A stretch of DNA of 64,000 bases from an uncultured Gammaproteobacteria bacterium (GTDB taxonomy: Bacteria; Pseudomonadota; Gammaproteobacteria; PS1; Pseudothioglobaceae), in NCBI GenBank assembly GCA_902512305.1, contig CABXIU010000002.1, forward strand, positions 1-64,000, read 5' to 3'. Positions 9,015 to 20,194 of the stretch are shown one piece after another. The notes beneath the pieces were generated by a model. It was given only the letters and a program-made list of their open reading frames with translations. It did not search any database and was not told the DNA's origin. A program made the translations under genes and the position numbers. How positions within the stretch are numbered: position 1 is the first letter of the stretch; each line of letters begins with the position of its first letter.

Positions 9015-11372
9015 TTATGATTTAGGTTGTGTGTTTTTCTTTGGAGAAGCTTTCTTTTTGGTTTTCTTTGACTTGGGTTTTGCTTTAGTTTTACCATCTA
9101 TAGCTTTTTTACACTCCTCTAGAGTTAAGTCAGCAGGCTCCTTGTCTCCAAAAACTTTTGTGACTGTGACATTTTGCTGGCCTTTTCCCCTCTTTTTCCC
9201 GTTCCAAATATAAGGCCCAAAGCGTCCATTAAGGACTTGGATTTCAGAGCCCTCAAAAACCTTAATGATTCTTTCCGCGTCAAATTTTTCTTTTGCAGCA
9301 ATGAGCTCTAATGCAGTTTCTAGGGTAACCTCTTCAGGGGTTTCTTCTTTCAAAGAAACATATTTTTTTCCATACTGAATATAAGGCCCAAAGCGACCAT
9401 AGTTTGCTTTAATTGTCTCTCCATTTTCAGTCTCACCAACAGTTCTTGGCATTTTGAAAAGCTCTAATGCCTCATCAAGAGTGATTTTTTCAATATCTTG
9501 TCCTGTTCTTAACGAAGCAAAAGTTGGTTTTTCCTCATCGTCCTGTTTTCCAATCTGAGCAAATGCACCATAACGACCAAATCGAACACTTACAGGCTTA
9601 CCAGAAACAGGATCATCACCAAGGACTCTTTTGCCATGAGTTTCATCTCTTGAAACATCTTTAGCAAGTTCAATTTGTTCATGGAAAGGCTCATAAAAAT
9701 TACGGACAACACCAGTCCACGGCTTTGAATCTTCGGCAATAAGGTCAAAATCACTTTCTAGATTAGCTGTAAACTCATAACCAATAATATTTCTAAAGTT
9801 TTTTAGTAAAAAATCAACCAAAAGATAAGCAACGTTGGTTGGAAAAAGCTTATTTTTTTCAGTCCCTGTTGTTTCAGTTTGAGTAGACTGAGAAATCACA
9901 CCATTTGCAATCTCTATCACTTGATAATCTCGCTGAATTCCCTCTCTCGTATCTTTCACAACGTAGTTTCTGTCTTGAACCGTTGTAATCATTGTTGCAA
10001 ATGTTGAAGGCCTGCCAATCCCCATTTGCTCAATCTCTTTAACTAGTGACGCTTCGGTATATCTTGGTTTTGCCCTAGAAAAAGACTCTCTTGAACTCAT
10101 ATCAACCAAAATTAATGCGTCATTCTTGCTAACCTCAGGCAAGAGCTTGTCATCCGAAGACATGTAGTCATAAACCTCTAGAAATCCTGCAAAAGATAGA
10201 ACTTCACCATCGGCAATTAAGTGTTCGCTCCTTCCAGATATATTGATACTGACTTTAGTTTTCTGTAACTGCGCATCACTCATCTGAGAAGCCAGTGTTC
10301 TTTTATAAATTAATGAGTATAACTTTGAAGATTGATCATCCAAACCAAGAATAGTTGGCTTAGTGAGGTCAGTTGGTCGGATAGCCTCATGAGCCTCTTG
10401 GGCTCCACTAGAAGTGGTTTTGTACCTTCTAGCTTGGTGAAACTGTTTTCCATATTTTGTAACAATTTCTTGTTCTGCAGCAGTAATTGCAACCTCAGAC
10501 ATGTTTAAAGAGTCGGTCCTCATATATGTAATTGCACCTTCACGATATAAATTCTGCGCAATGGACATAGTTTGCTTCACAGAAAAACCAAGCTTTTGGG
10601 ATGCTTCTTGCTGTAAAGTCGAGGTAATAAATGGAGCTTTGGGAGATCTTTTAGAAGGCTTAGTTTCTACCAAATCAACTTTTAATTCAGCCTTGATAAG
10701 ATCTTCTGCAAAAGAAAGAGCCTCCTCTTTTGAGTTAAACTCTTTGCTTAGCCTCACCTCTAGATTTTGATTATTCTTATTGGCTAGATTTGCCTTTACT
10801 TTATAAGTGCTGACAGGAGAGTGTACTGAAATTTCACGCTCTCTTTCTACAACTAACCTCACTACAGGAGATTGAACTCTGCCTGCTGAACGAGCTCCAG
10901 AAACTTTTCGCCAAAGAACTGGGGAAATTTCAAATCCCACAAGTCTATCAATAATTCGTCTTGCCTGTTGTGCATCAACCAGGTCAGTATTTATTGTTCT
11001 TGGATTACTGATTGCCTCAGTAATAGCACCTTTAGTTATTTCATGAAAAACAATCCTCGGAGTATCTGAATCTAAGGATAGGGCTTGCTGCAAATGCCAT
11101 GCAATAGCCTCTCCCTCACGATCCTCATCAGTAGCTAAAAAGATTTTACTAGCAGATTTTGCAGATTTTTTTAAATCGGCAACCACCTTTTTCTTGTCCG
11201 AACTTACGGCGTATGTAGGCTGAAAGTCATTCTCAATACTAACCCCCATATCTTTCTTTGGCATATCTCTGATATGTCCAACACTAGACTTAACAACATA
11301 GTCTGGGCCTAAAAACTTTTCAATTGTTTTTGCTTTCGCCGGTGATTCGACAATTACAAGATTTTTTGACAT
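9015..11372 (-). CDS. topA: DNA topoisomerase I (type IA)
   Basis: The 785-residue enzyme relaxes negative supercoils. The N-terminal Toprim domain shows TDEDREGEA at 81-89 and the catalytic tyrosine is Tyr283 in the ITYMRTDS motif. Instead of the C-terminal zinc ribbons of E. coli TopA, it ends in repeated GRFGPYIxxG units (visible at three places after residue 580) and a lysine-rich tail. It lies just downstream of smg, the conserved smg-topA order of gammaproteobacteria, separated by 8 bp. Confidence 0.97.
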   Translation of the reverse strand: MSKNLVIVESPAKAKTIEKFLGPDYVVKSSVGHIRDMPKKDMGVSIENDFQPTYAVSSDKKKVVADLKKSAKSASKIFLATDEDREGEAIAWHLQQALSLDSDTPRIVFHEITKGAITEAISNPRTINTDLVDAQQARRIIDRLVGFEISPVLWRKVSGARSAGRVQSPVVRLVVEREREISVHSPVSTYKVKANLANKNNQNLEVRLSKEFNSKEEALSFAEDLIKAELKVDLVETKPSKRSPKAPFITSTLQQEASQKLGFSVKQTMSIAQNLYREGAITYMRTDSLNMSEVAITAAEQEIVTKYGKQFHQARRYKTTSSGAQEAHEAIRPTDLTKPTILGLDDQSSKLYSLIYKRTLASQMSDAQLQKTKVSINISGRSEHLIADGEVLSFAGFLEVYDYMSSDDKLLPEVSKNDALILVDMSSRESFSRAKPRYTEASLVKEIEQMGIGRPSTFATMITTVQDRNYVVKDTREGIQRDYQVIEIANGVISQSTQTETTGTEKNKLFPTNVAYLLVDFLLKNFRNIIGYEFTANLESDFDLIAEDSKPWTGVVRNFYEPFHEQIELAKDVSRDETHGKRVLGDDPVSGKPVSVRFGRYGAFAQIGKQDDEEKPTFASLRTGQDIEKITLDEALELFKMPRTVGETENGETIKANYGRFGPYIQYGKKYVSLKEETPEEVTLETALELIAAKEKFDAERIIKVFEGSEIQVLNGRFGPYIWNGKKRGKGQQNVTVTKVFGDKEPADLTLEECKKAIDGKTKAKPKSKKTKKKASPKKNTQPKS

Positions 11373-11380
11373 AAAAAGTC

Positions 11381-11869
11381 CTACTGAAGAGTAGGGTTAT
11401 CGTCATGAAACACAATAGATTCAATCCATTGTGATGGAACAGCTGACTCGGCACTGTTTCCGATAACCATCATAACTACCCATTTCAAATCATCGATGCT
11501 TAGCTTTGAATCCCCTAGAGACATCACTTGATTGATAACTGTCTCTCTTTGACTGGCGTTTAGTTGGCCCATATTCTCCATAAACATTATGAAGCCTCTA
11601 GCTCTTGAATCTAATTTAGTTTTTTCAAGCTCACTGTATATTCTCATGGAATTATGCACAGTGCTAAAACTTGCAATTTTTCCATCCTGGAGTGCTGCAA
11701 TATTCTCAAGCCAAATTAAAGCTTTTTCAATTCGTTCTGAATCAAACCCTGCTTCAGAAAGATGAGTCTTTAAAATATCATCATCTAGCTCATGAGTGGA
11801 GTCTTGCTCTGCAGAGTCAAACAGGAAGTCAAACATAAAGGTGAGTACATCAAGAATATTGTTAGTCAT
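11381..11869 (-). CDS. smg: Smg family protein (DUF494)
   Basis: This 162-residue acidic protein starts MTNNILDVLTFMFDF, the typical opening of the Smg/DUF494 family, and sits directly upstream of topA as in many gammaproteobacteria. The family is conserved near dprA and topA but its molecular role is not established. It is cytoplasmic, with no signal or membrane segment. dprA is not upstream here; the spacer to rpmH follows. Confidence 0.9.
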   Translation of the reverse strand: MTNNILDVLTFMFDFLFDSAEQDSTHELDDDILKTHLSEAGFDSERIEKALIWLENIAALQDGKIASFSTVHNSMRIYSELEKTKLDSRARGFIMFMENMGQLNASQRETVINQVMSLGDSKLSIDDLKWVVMMVIGNSAESAVPSQWIESIVFHDDNPTLQ

Positions 11870-12044
11870 AAAACCTCTTCAAATTAACATGTCTTAGAAA
11901 AAAATAATTATTAGACTCCTAATGGAAAACAAGAAAGAGTCTTTTTGCTTGGTTATTACTTGTGGGCAACAATCGCTTTTTCAACCTCCACTTAAGTTAT
12001 AAAGTGATTACTCAATTAAAGCAAATAATTATTTGTTATCTTCA

Positions 12045-12053
12045 TTATCCACA
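12045..12053 (+). promoter_or_regulatory. Consensus DnaA box
   Basis: TTATCCACA matches the DnaA-box consensus exactly. It lies 120 bp upstream of rpmH, a locus classically found beside oriC and dnaA. As a lone 9-mer in AT-rich DNA it may be regulatory or a remnant rather than part of an origin. Confidence 0.5.
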
Positions 12054-12134
12054 TCTTTATATAGATTGGGCTTTATTAAAGACTTAATAGCTAAGAAACT
12101 CTTATTTAACAGACATGCCGATTCTATCCAAGTA

Positions 12135-12143
12135 TGGTAAAAT
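12135..12143 (+). promoter_or_regulatory. Extended -10 promoter for rpmH
   Basis: TGGTAAAAT gives an extended -10 (TGnTAAAAT) 30 bp before the rpmH start. No good -35 is seen at 16-18 bp, which extended -10 promoters tolerate. A similar ATGGTAAAAT appears before accB. Confidence 0.5.
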
Positions 12144-12173
12144 TGCAAAATTTTTTGTTGGTATATATAGATT

Positions 12174-12308
12174 ATGAAAAGAACTTTCCAACCAAGCGTA
12201 ATAAAACGCAAGCGAAACCACGGCTTTAGAGCTAGAATGAAAACTCGCGCTGGACGTGCAATAATAAGTGCACGTAGAAAAAAAGGGCGTAAACGCTTAG
12301 CAGCTTAA
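12174..12308 (+). CDS. rpmH: 50S ribosomal protein L34
   Basis: This 44-codon gene encodes a highly basic peptide starting [20 protein letters not shown] and ending KGRKRLAA, the canonical L34 sequence. It is followed 4 bp later by rnpA, the universal rpmH-rnpA order, and both are certainly one transcript. Confidence 0.98.
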   Translation: MKRTFQPSVIKRKRNHGFRARMKTRAGRAIISARRKKGRKRLAA

Positions 12309-12312
12309 GCAA

Positions 12313-12663
12313 ATGACCTGCTCACTCACTCAAAGTGTGCGTATTACTAATGCCAAAGAATTCGCTCACGTTTTCAAAAAGGGTCAACACTCCCAGAGTC
12401 AGTTTTGGAAATTAGTGGCAAATAATTCTGGCAACTCATTCTCAAGACTTGGCCTTGCAATATCCAAAAAAGATTATAAAAGGGCGGTCGATAGAAACCA
12501 TTTAAAACGACTAGTAAGAGAAACTTTTAGAAAAAACCAAAATATTTTGGGTCATTTTGACTATGTTGTTATGGCTAAAAAAATCCAACCCAATAACAAT
12601 AGAGAAGTCACTCTTGATTTACTTTCGCTTATGAAAAAAACTAAAAATAAGGCGACTTCCTAA
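12313..12663 (+). CDS. rnpA: Ribonuclease P protein component
   Basis: This basic 116-residue protein is the cofactor of the RNase P ribozyme in tRNA 5' maturation. It contains the family signature around residues 56-68 (KRAVDRNHLKRLVRE). It starts 4 bp after rpmH, and its stop overlaps the yidD start. Confidence 0.96.
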   Translation: MTCSLTQSVRITNAKEFAHVFKKGQHSQSQFWKLVANNSGNSFSRLGLAISKKDYKRAVDRNHLKRLVRETFRKNQNILGHFDYVVMAKKIQPNNNREVTLDLLSLMKKTKNKATS

Positions 12664-12890
12664 TGAAATTTTTGCTTTTACCTTTAATTAAAATTTATCA
12701 ATGGCTAATCAGCCCTATTTTGGGTAATAACTGCCGTCATATACCTTCATGTTCTGAATATACATTTGATGCAATTAGATACCACGGTGCTGTTAAAGGT
12801 GTTGCTTTAGGAGCAAAACGAATAAGTAAATGTCATCCTTGGTCTGAAGCAAGTTATGACCCAGTTCCAAAAAAAATTAAAATAATTTAA
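12663..12890 (+). CDS. yidD: Membrane protein insertion efficiency factor YidD
   Basis: This 75-residue protein has the YidD hallmark pattern: a short amphipathic N-terminus with YQWLISP, then CRHIPSCSEYTFDAI with conserved cysteines, and CHPWS near the end. It assists YidC-dependent insertion at the inner membrane. It overlaps rnpA by 1 base and precedes yidC by 6 bp. Confidence 0.96.
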   Translation: MKFLLLPLIKIYQWLISPILGNNCRHIPSCSEYTFDAIRYHGAVKGVALGAKRISKCHPWSEASYDPVPKKIKII

Positions 12891-12896
12891 AAACTT

Positions 12897-14540
12897 ATGA
12901 ATACTCAAAAACTCTTTCTATTTATTGCGATTTTTTTAACAGTTTTTCTGCTTTGGGATAAATGGGAACTTACTCAATCAACTGATGAAAATGGAAATGT
13001 AATAACGCAAACTCAGTTGACTGGAACTAGCCCTTCAACTGAAAAAACTGATGTACCTCTTCCAAGTGATGTTCCTGCTGCAGAACTATCAGTTTCGCAG
13101 GAGTCAACTCCGACAATTAATGAGCCAAGTAATACTGGCGCCTATACCACAGTCATTACAGATCTTTTAACACTTCAAATTTCACATAAGGGTGGAACGA
13201 TAATTAGTGCCTTACTTAATGAATATCCTGAGAGTTTAAAATCTGAAGAAAGATTTCAGTTGCTGAGTAATTCACCAGAAAGAATTTTTCATGCACAAAG
13301 TGGATTGATTCCTGCAGATAAGATGCCAACACATCAAGATGAATATACCTCTGAAAGACAGGAATATTTCTTACAAGGCAATAGTCAATTAACCGTCCCT
13401 CTTAAATGGACTGATAACAACGGCATTATTGTGACTAAAAACTTTCACTTCAAGCCAAATAGTTATATTGTTGAAGTTGACTACCAAATAGACAATAACA
13501 GCGCTTCTGATCAAGTTGTTAGTAGTTATACGCAACTAGCTCACGGTGCTACTCAAGAATCTGGTGGATTTATGATGGGCATGCAAAACTTTAATGGTGG
13601 TGCAATATACAATGATGAAGAAATTTTTGAAAAAATTGATTTTGAAGACTTCGACTCAACCCCTAAAACAATATCAATGGGTGGATGGGCAGCAATGATT
13701 CAGCATTATTTTTTCTCTGCTTGGATACCAAATAAAAACGAAAAGCACACCTACTCAACTAAATCCAGTGGAAGCAACTACCTTTTAACTACGGTTAATC
13801 CTAGCGCAAGAATAGCTTCAGGATCTTCTGCCAATGTCGGTAAAAATCAGCTTTACGTTGGGCCAAAAGAACATGTGCGTCTTGAACAATTAGCACCTGG
13901 CCTAGACAAGACAGTTGACTATGGCTTCTTATTTATAGTTGCTAAGCCTTTATCTGTTTTCTTGCACTGGATTTATAGCTTTGTTCAAAACTGGGCTATT
14001 TCTATCATCTTGGTAACTTTAGCTATAAAGTTAGCTTTTTATAAACTCTCTGAAAAATCTTTTCGCTCCATGGCTGGAATGAAAAAACTTGCACCAAGAC
14101 TGCAAAAAATTAAAGAGACATATGAAGGTGACAAACAGAAAATTGGCAAAAAAACGATGGAGCTATACAGGAACGAGAAAATCAATCCTGCTGCTGGTTG
14201 TCTTCCAATTCTAGTTCAAATTCCTGTGTTTATATCAATCTACTGGGTCCTTATAGAAATGGTTGAACTGCGTCAAACGCCTTTTTTATATTTGCCAGAT
14301 TTAGCAGCGAAAGACCCTTATTTTATTTTGCCATTAATCATGGGCGCTTCTATGTGGTTCCAACAAAGACTTAATCCGCCTCCTGCAGATCCAATCCAGG
14401 CAAGAATAATGCAGATGTTGCCAGTTGTATTTACTGTTTTCTTCCTTTGGTTCCCATCCGGACTTGTATTATATTGGGTGACCAACAACGTACTTTCAAT
14501 TGCTCAACAAATATACATCAATAAAAAAATTAATGGGTAG
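12897..14540 (+). CDS. yidC: Membrane protein insertase YidC
   Basis: The 547-residue insertase has an N-terminal signal-anchor (residues 4-20) and a large periplasmic domain (to about 340). The conserved five-segment insertase core follows, containing NPAAGCLPILVQIPVFISIY. It inserts inner-membrane proteins alone or with Sec. The length is normal for gammaproteobacteria. In E. coli mnmE follows; here kdsC does. Confidence 0.98.
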   Translation: MNTQKLFLFIAIFLTVFLLWDKWELTQSTDENGNVITQTQLTGTSPSTEKTDVPLPSDVPAAELSVSQESTPTINEPSNTGAYTTVITDLLTLQISHKGGTIISALLNEYPESLKSEERFQLLSNSPERIFHAQSGLIPADKMPTHQDEYTSERQEYFLQGNSQLTVPLKWTDNNGIIVTKNFHFKPNSYIVEVDYQIDNNSASDQVVSSYTQLAHGATQESGGFMMGMQNFNGGAIYNDEEIFEKIDFEDFDSTPKTISMGGWAAMIQHYFFSAWIPNKNEKHTYSTKSSGSNYLLTTVNPSARIASGSSANVGKNQLYVGPKEHVRLEQLAPGLDKTVDYGFLFIVAKPLSVFLHWIYSFVQNWAISIILVTLAIKLAFYKLSEKSFRSMAGMKKLAPRLQKIKETYEGDKQKIGKKTMELYRNEKINPAAGCLPILVQIPVFISIYWVLIEMVELRQTPFLYLPDLAAKDPYFILPLIMGASMWFQQRLNPPPADPIQARIMQMLPVVFTVFFLWFPSGLVLYWVTNNVLSIAQQIYINKKING

Positions 14541-14550
14541 CTAGCAATTT

Positions 14551-15084
14551 ATGAGCTTTGATGAAAAAGTAAGCAATATAGCAAAAAATATTAAATTATT
14601 AGTACTAGATGTCGATGGCGTTCTAACTGATGGTGGAATATATTTTGACGACAAAGGTACCGAACATAAAAAGTTTAACTCTCAAGATGGATGTGGCATA
14701 AAGCTTCTTGAACTAACTGGAGTGCAAGTTGCAGTAATTACGGCCAGAAGTACTCCTTCTGTTGCTCATAGACTGGATACACTGGGTGTGAAAAATTATT
14801 ATCACGGCATTCAAGATAAAAGTGTCGCGTTGAAAGAGCTTACAGAAAAACTATCAATAGACTTAAGTGAATCAGCATTTGTTGGTGATGATGTCATCGA
14901 CCTACCAGCAATGACAAGAGTTGCCTTGCCAATTGCTGTAGCAAATGCGCATTCGTTTGTAAAAGATAATGCACTGATGGTTACCAATAATCCTGGTGGA
15001 TCTGGTGCGGTGAGAGAGGTATGCGACTTTTTACTAAAATCACAAAATAATTATGATGATCTTATGCAGTCATTTTTGAAATGA
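14551..15084 (+). CDS. kdsC: 3-deoxy-D-manno-octulosonate 8-phosphate phosphatase (KdsC)
   Basis: This 177-residue HAD-family phosphatase of the cap-less KdsC type has nucleophile motif LDVDGVLTDG (Asp20, Asp22) and motif III-IV GDDVIDLPAM. It releases KDO from KDO-8-phosphate for lipopolysaccharide core synthesis. Its place beside yidC rather than kdsD/lptC is unusual. It overlaps the following gene by 4 bp. Confidence 0.9.
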   Translation: MSFDEKVSNIAKNIKLLVLDVDGVLTDGGIYFDDKGTEHKKFNSQDGCGIKLLELTGVQVAVITARSTPSVAHRLDTLGVKNYYHGIQDKSVALKELTEKLSIDLSESAFVGDDVIDLPAMTRVALPIAVANAHSFVKDNALMVTNNPGGSGAVREVCDFLLKSQNNYDDLMQSFLK

Positions 15085-15383
15085 CTTCATTTCAATCTCA
15101 ATGCTATGAGGCGCTCAAAAAAGTCCCGCGGGGGAAAGTAATTACGTACGGAGGTCTTGCAGAAATGATAGGAATGCCAAAGGCTCATAGGGCTGTCGGA
15201 AGTGCGATGAATAAAAACCCATTCGCGCCAAAAGTTCCTTGTCATCGAGTGGTAAAGTCAAATGGCGACTTAGGTGGCTTTTCTATAGATATTAAGGTCA
15301 AAATAAAACGCCTTCAAGAAGAAGGCGTCATGGTATCTAATAACAAGATTGTTGATTTTAAATCAATTCTTTTTCAAGTTTAA
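15081..15383 (+). CDS. Short MGMT-family DNA-binding protein (methylguanine methyltransferase domain)
   Basis: The protein is just 100 residues and consists of the C-terminal DNA-binding/active-site domain of O6-methylguanine-DNA methyltransferase. The acceptor cysteine is present in PCHRV (Cys54), unlike alkyltransferase-like (ATL) proteins, which carry Trp there. The N-terminal half of full MGMT (about 160-170 residues) is absent. It may repair O6-alkylguanine directly or act as a damage marker. Its stop codon abuts the atpC stop. Confidence 0.82.
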   Translation: MTSFQSQCYEALKKVPRGKVITYGGLAEMIGMPKAHRAVGSAMNKNPFAPKVPCHRVVKSNGDLGGFSIDIKVKIKRLQEEGVMVSNNKIVDFKSILFQV

Positions 15384-15800
15384 CTAGCGCTTCTTACCTC
15401 TCATCTTCGAAATCATTTGAAGCTGAGCTAGTGATTCGGCTAATGCAGCTTGAGTAGTTGAAAGATCTTGTTCACCTTGAGCATTTGACATTGCCTCTTC
15501 AGCTCTTTGTTTTGCCTCTAGAGCTCTAGACTCGTCTAAATCATTAGCACGAATGGCTGTATCTGAGAAGATTGTTACAACATCAGGCTGAACCTCAATA
15601 ATGCCGCCAGAAACAAAAATCGACTCCATTCCATTCTCAGTTTCAACTCTAACCTCACCAGGCTTTAGCGTACTAATTAATGGGACATGCATTGGGTACA
15701 CACCAATCTCACCCATAGTTGCGGGAGCAAAAACACACTTTGCCTCTCCTGAGTATATTTCCTCAGTCGCGCTAACTACATCAACGTGGATTACTGACAT
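15384..15800 (-). CDS. atpC: ATP synthase F1 epsilon subunit
   Basis: This 138-residue epsilon subunit has an N-terminal beta-sandwich (FAPATMGEIGVYPMHVPLIS) and a C-terminal helical pair rich in Ala and Glu. It links the rotor to the catalytic head and inhibits ATP hydrolysis. It is the last gene of the atp operon and directly abuts atpD. Confidence 0.97.
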   Translation of the reverse strand: MSVIHVDVVSATEEIYSGEAKCVFAPATMGEIGVYPMHVPLISTLKPGEVRVETENGMESIFVSGGIIEVQPDVVTIFSDTAIRANDLDESRALEAKQRAEEAMSNAQGEQDLSTTQAALAESLAQLQMISKMRGKKR

Positions 15801-17189
<1,389 letters not shown>

Positions 17190-17203
17190 CTATTTTGTAA
17201 ACT

Positions 17204-18067
17204 TTAAACGGCAGCAGCACCAGCAACTATTTCAGAAATCTCCTGAGTAATCGCGGCCTGTCTTGCCTTGTTATAAATCAATCCCAACTCTTTAATCATG
17301 TCTCCTGCATTATCAGTTGCACTGTGCATTGCGATCATTCTAGATGACTGTTCACAAGCATTATTCTCAACTATGCCTTGATAGACTAGTGCTTCAATAT
17401 ATCTTACTAATAATGCTCCTAATGCATTCTCAGCATCTGGCTCATATATGTAATCCCAGTAATGGTCCATACTCTCTTCTTCGGTCACTTCCATTGGAAC
17501 AATTTGCTTAACTGTAGGCACTTGAGTCATTGTGTTGGCAAAACGATTATAAGCAATCATGATTTGATCAATTTCACCTGAATCATATTTGTCCAACATA
17601 ACTTTTATTGTGCCAAGAAGCTCATCAAAGTTAGGAGTGTCTCCAAGGTCAGTTAAAACTGCATTAATTTGAAGTCCAGTATTTTTGAAAAACGATGTTG
17701 CCTTCTTTCCAATCGTACAAAGCTCAACATCAACCTTATCGGACTGCCAACTTGCAATATCTTTTAGTAAGCTTCTAAATAAATTAGTATTTAGGCCGCC
17801 ACAAAGACCTCTGTCACTTGAAATAACGATAATGCCAACCCTCTTAACTTCTTTAGGGGCTGTCATGTATGGATGTTTGAATTCCGAGTTAGCATGAGTA
17901 AGGTGGCCGATTACATTCAGAATTTTTTCAGAATATGGTCGTGAAGCAAGCATTCTATCTTGCGCCTTTTTCATCTTAGAAGCTGCAACCATTTCCATGG
18001 CTGAAGTAATCTTTTGAGTATTTTGAATACTCGCGATTTGTGTTCTAATTTCCTTACCAACTGCCAT
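17204..18067 (-). CDS. atpG: ATP synthase F1 gamma subunit
   Basis: This 287-residue central-shaft subunit starts [24 protein letters not shown]-like (here split by a short quote limit) and shows the conserved [10 protein letters not shown] segment. The C-terminal coiled coil with [16 protein letters not shown] completes the shaft. It lies between atpA and atpD. Confidence 0.98.
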   Translation of the reverse strand: MAVGKEIRTQIASIQNTQKITSAMEMVAASKMKKAQDRMLASRPYSEKILNVIGHLTHANSEFKHPYMTAPKEVKRVGIIVISSDRGLCGGLNTNLFRSLLKDIASWQSDKVDVELCTIGKKATSFFKNTGLQINAVLTDLGDTPNFDELLGTIKVMLDKYDSGEIDQIMIAYNRFANTMTQVPTVKQIVPMEVTEEESMDHYWDYIYEPDAENALGALLVRYIEALVYQGIVENNACEQSSRMIAMHSATDNAGDMIKELGLIYNKARQAAITQEISEIVAGAAAV

Positions 18068-18073
18068 ATTTTT

Positions 18074-19615
18074 CTACCAAGTATTGTTAGCTTTGAAGTC
18101 ATCAATGGCTGCTTGGAGCTTGGCAGCAATATCATCATTGTAGTCGCCTGATTCGTTGATAGTGTCCATCAAAGCAGTTTGACTTGTATTCATATATGAT
18201 AAAAGAGCTGCTTCAAACGCAACGACCTTATTCGCATCAATATCATCAAGTGCGCCGCTATTAGCAGCAAAGAGAGATGTTGCAGTTTCAGCTACATTTA
18301 AAGGCGAATACTGCCCTTGCTTCATAAGCTCAGTAACACGCTGACCTCTATCAATCTGTGCTTTTGTTTCAGCATCAAGGTCTGAAGCAAATTGAGCAAA
18401 AGCTGCGAGCTCACGATACTGTGCTAAGTCAAGACGAATACCTCCACCAAGCTTTTTAATTGCTTTAGTTTGTGCAGCGCCTCCAACGCGAGATACTGAT
18501 AAGCCAGCATTAATTGCAGGTCGAATTCCAGAGTTAAATAAGTCAGTCTCTAGGAAAATTTGACCATCTGTAATTGATATCACATTTGTTGGAACAAAAG
18601 CCGATACATCTCCAGCTTGCGTTTCAATAATTGGAAGAGCTGTCAAAGATCCTGTTTTGCCCTTAACCTTTCCATTTGTGACCTGCTCAACATACTCAGC
18701 GTTAACTCTTGAAGCTCTCTCTAGTAATCTAGAGTGAAGATAGAAAACATCTCCTGGATAGGCTTCACGTCCTGGTGGACGTTTTAAAAGAAGAGAAACT
18801 TGACGATAAGCCCAAGCTTGTTTTGTCAGATCATCATAAACAATAAGTGCATCCTCACCACGCTCCATAAAATACTCGCCCATAGCACAACCCGCATAAG
18901 GAGCAATGTATTGAAGAGCTGCTGAATCCGATGCAGATGCAGAAACAATAATTGTATGTGCTAGAGCGCCATGCTCTTCTAACTTACGAACAACAGCAGC
19001 AATAGAAGAAGCTTTTTGCCCGATAGCAACATAAATACATTTAACACCTGTGTCTTTTTGATTAATAATTGCATCGATTGCAACGGCAGTTTTTCCAGTT
19101 TGACGATCACCAATAATTAGTTCGCGCTGGCCACGGCCAATTGGAACCATTGAGTCAATAGCTTTAATTCCTGTTTGGATTGGCTGGTCAACAGATTGTC
19201 TCTCAATTACACCTGGTGCAACAACCTCAATTGGTCTTGTTGCTGAGGCTTTAATGTCGCCCTTACCTTCTAAATCTTCACCTAAAGGATTAACAACACG
19301 GCCAAGAAGTTCGTTTCCAACTGGGACTTCCATAATTCGGTTTGTACACTTTACAGTATCGCCTTCTGAAATGTGAAGGTAGTCTCCTAAAATAACCGCA
19401 CCTACAGAATCTTGCTCTAAGTTAAGTGCTAGGCCAAATGTATTACCAGGAAATTCAAGCATTTCACCAAATTGAGCATCAGCTAAACCGTGGATACGAA
19501 CAATTCCATCACTTACACTAATTACTGTGCCTTCAGTACGGGCCTCTGCTGAAAAGTCAAAGCCTTCTATTTCTTTTTTAATTAAATCACTGATTTCAGA
19601 AGCGTTTAATTGCAT
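18074..19615 (-). CDS. atpA: ATP synthase F1 alpha subunit
   Basis: This 513-residue non-catalytic nucleotide-binding subunit has P-loop GDRQTGKT at 169-176 and the alpha signature [17 protein letters not shown]. It forms the hexameric head with beta. Complete, conventional length, standard operon position. Confidence 0.99.
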   Translation of the reverse strand: MQLNASEISDLIKKEIEGFDFSAEARTEGTVISVSDGIVRIHGLADAQFGEMLEFPGNTFGLALNLEQDSVGAVILGDYLHISEGDTVKCTNRIMEVPVGNELLGRVVNPLGEDLEGKGDIKASATRPIEVVAPGVIERQSVDQPIQTGIKAIDSMVPIGRGQRELIIGDRQTGKTAVAIDAIINQKDTGVKCIYVAIGQKASSIAAVVRKLEEHGALAHTIIVSASASDSAALQYIAPYAGCAMGEYFMERGEDALIVYDDLTKQAWAYRQVSLLLKRPPGREAYPGDVFYLHSRLLERASRVNAEYVEQVTNGKVKGKTGSLTALPIIETQAGDVSAFVPTNVISITDGQIFLETDLFNSGIRPAINAGLSVSRVGGAAQTKAIKKLGGGIRLDLAQYRELAAFAQFASDLDAETKAQIDRGQRVTELMKQGQYSPLNVAETATSLFAANSGALDDIDANKVVAFEAALLSYMNTSQTALMDTINESGDYNDDIAAKLQAAIDDFKANNTW

Positions 19616-19636
19616 AACAAACCTCTCTATATAAAA

Positions 19637-20185
19637 TTAATTTACAGACAAAGAGACGCTCAAAGCATCTACTTTTGCCTTAATTGATGTATCAATAACC
19701 TTGTCACCCTCTTTAATGATGATGCCTCCTCTAAGAGTCTCATCAACTTCAGTTTCTACTGATACAGTTGTTTTATGTTTACTTGTTAAATCTTCAACAA
19801 TTACATTTATCTCATTTTCGCTCAACTCAAAAGCACTTATGATTTTAAAGTTCTTACTTTTGTTAGCATTCGAAACTGCAAATTCGTATGCATTTGCAAT
19901 GCTTTCAATCGCACTTGAACGATCATTATTTAAGACAAGTCCAATAAGTGCAGATTCCTGCTTGCTAAGTTCTTTTGATGAAGCTTTGGCAATCAAGGCA
20001 GAAATCAAATCATACTTCTGATTTTTACTTTTGCTTGGAGATGCAATAAAAGCTTTCGTGCTTGCATCACTCATTACTGCACTAGCTGCAGCAAGAAAAT
20101 CACTCCATCCTGAAACGGAATTGCTATCCTGTGCAATTTCAAAAATCGCTTGTGCGTATGGCTTTGCAATTGATGATAATTCCAT
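19637..20185 (-). CDS. atpH: ATP synthase F1 delta subunit
   Basis: This 182-residue delta/OSCP subunit has an N-terminal helical bundle (AKPYAQAIFEIA) and the C-terminal signature ending near GGIIIKEGDKVIDTSIKAKV. It connects the F1 head to the peripheral stalk made by atpF. Standard position between atpF and atpA. Confidence 0.96.
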   Translation of the reverse strand: MELSSIAKPYAQAIFEIAQDSNSVSGWSDFLAAASAVMSDASTKAFIASPSKSKNQKYDLISALIAKASSKELSKQESALIGLVLNNDRSSAIESIANAYEFAVSNANKSKNFKIISAFELSENEINVIVEDLTSKHKTTVSVETEVDETLRGGIIIKEGDKVIDTSIKAKVDALSVSLSVN

Positions 20186-20194
20186 GTTTTTGCC

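Larger units (their letters stand above)
11870..12173. other. 304-bp divergent spacer smg/rpmH with a DnaA box
   Basis: This AT-rich spacer separates the minus-strand smg-topA genes from the plus-strand rpmH block. It contains one perfect DnaA-box 9-mer (separate entry) and the rpmH promoter. I see no second good DnaA box, no AT-rich 13-mer array and no dnaA, dnaN or mnmG nearby, so it is not called an origin. Confidence 0.5.

Noticed and set aside
11870-12173. Chromosome replication origin near rpmH
   Set aside because: Only one DnaA box is clear, there is no AT-rich 13-mer array, and no dnaA, dnaN or mnmG lies nearby. The converging orientation of the rpmH and atp blocks also gives no skew signal I can read by eye.
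12029-12211. 60-residue minus-strand ORF over rpmH
   Set aside because: It overlaps the certain rpmH gene and promoter and has no recognisable features.
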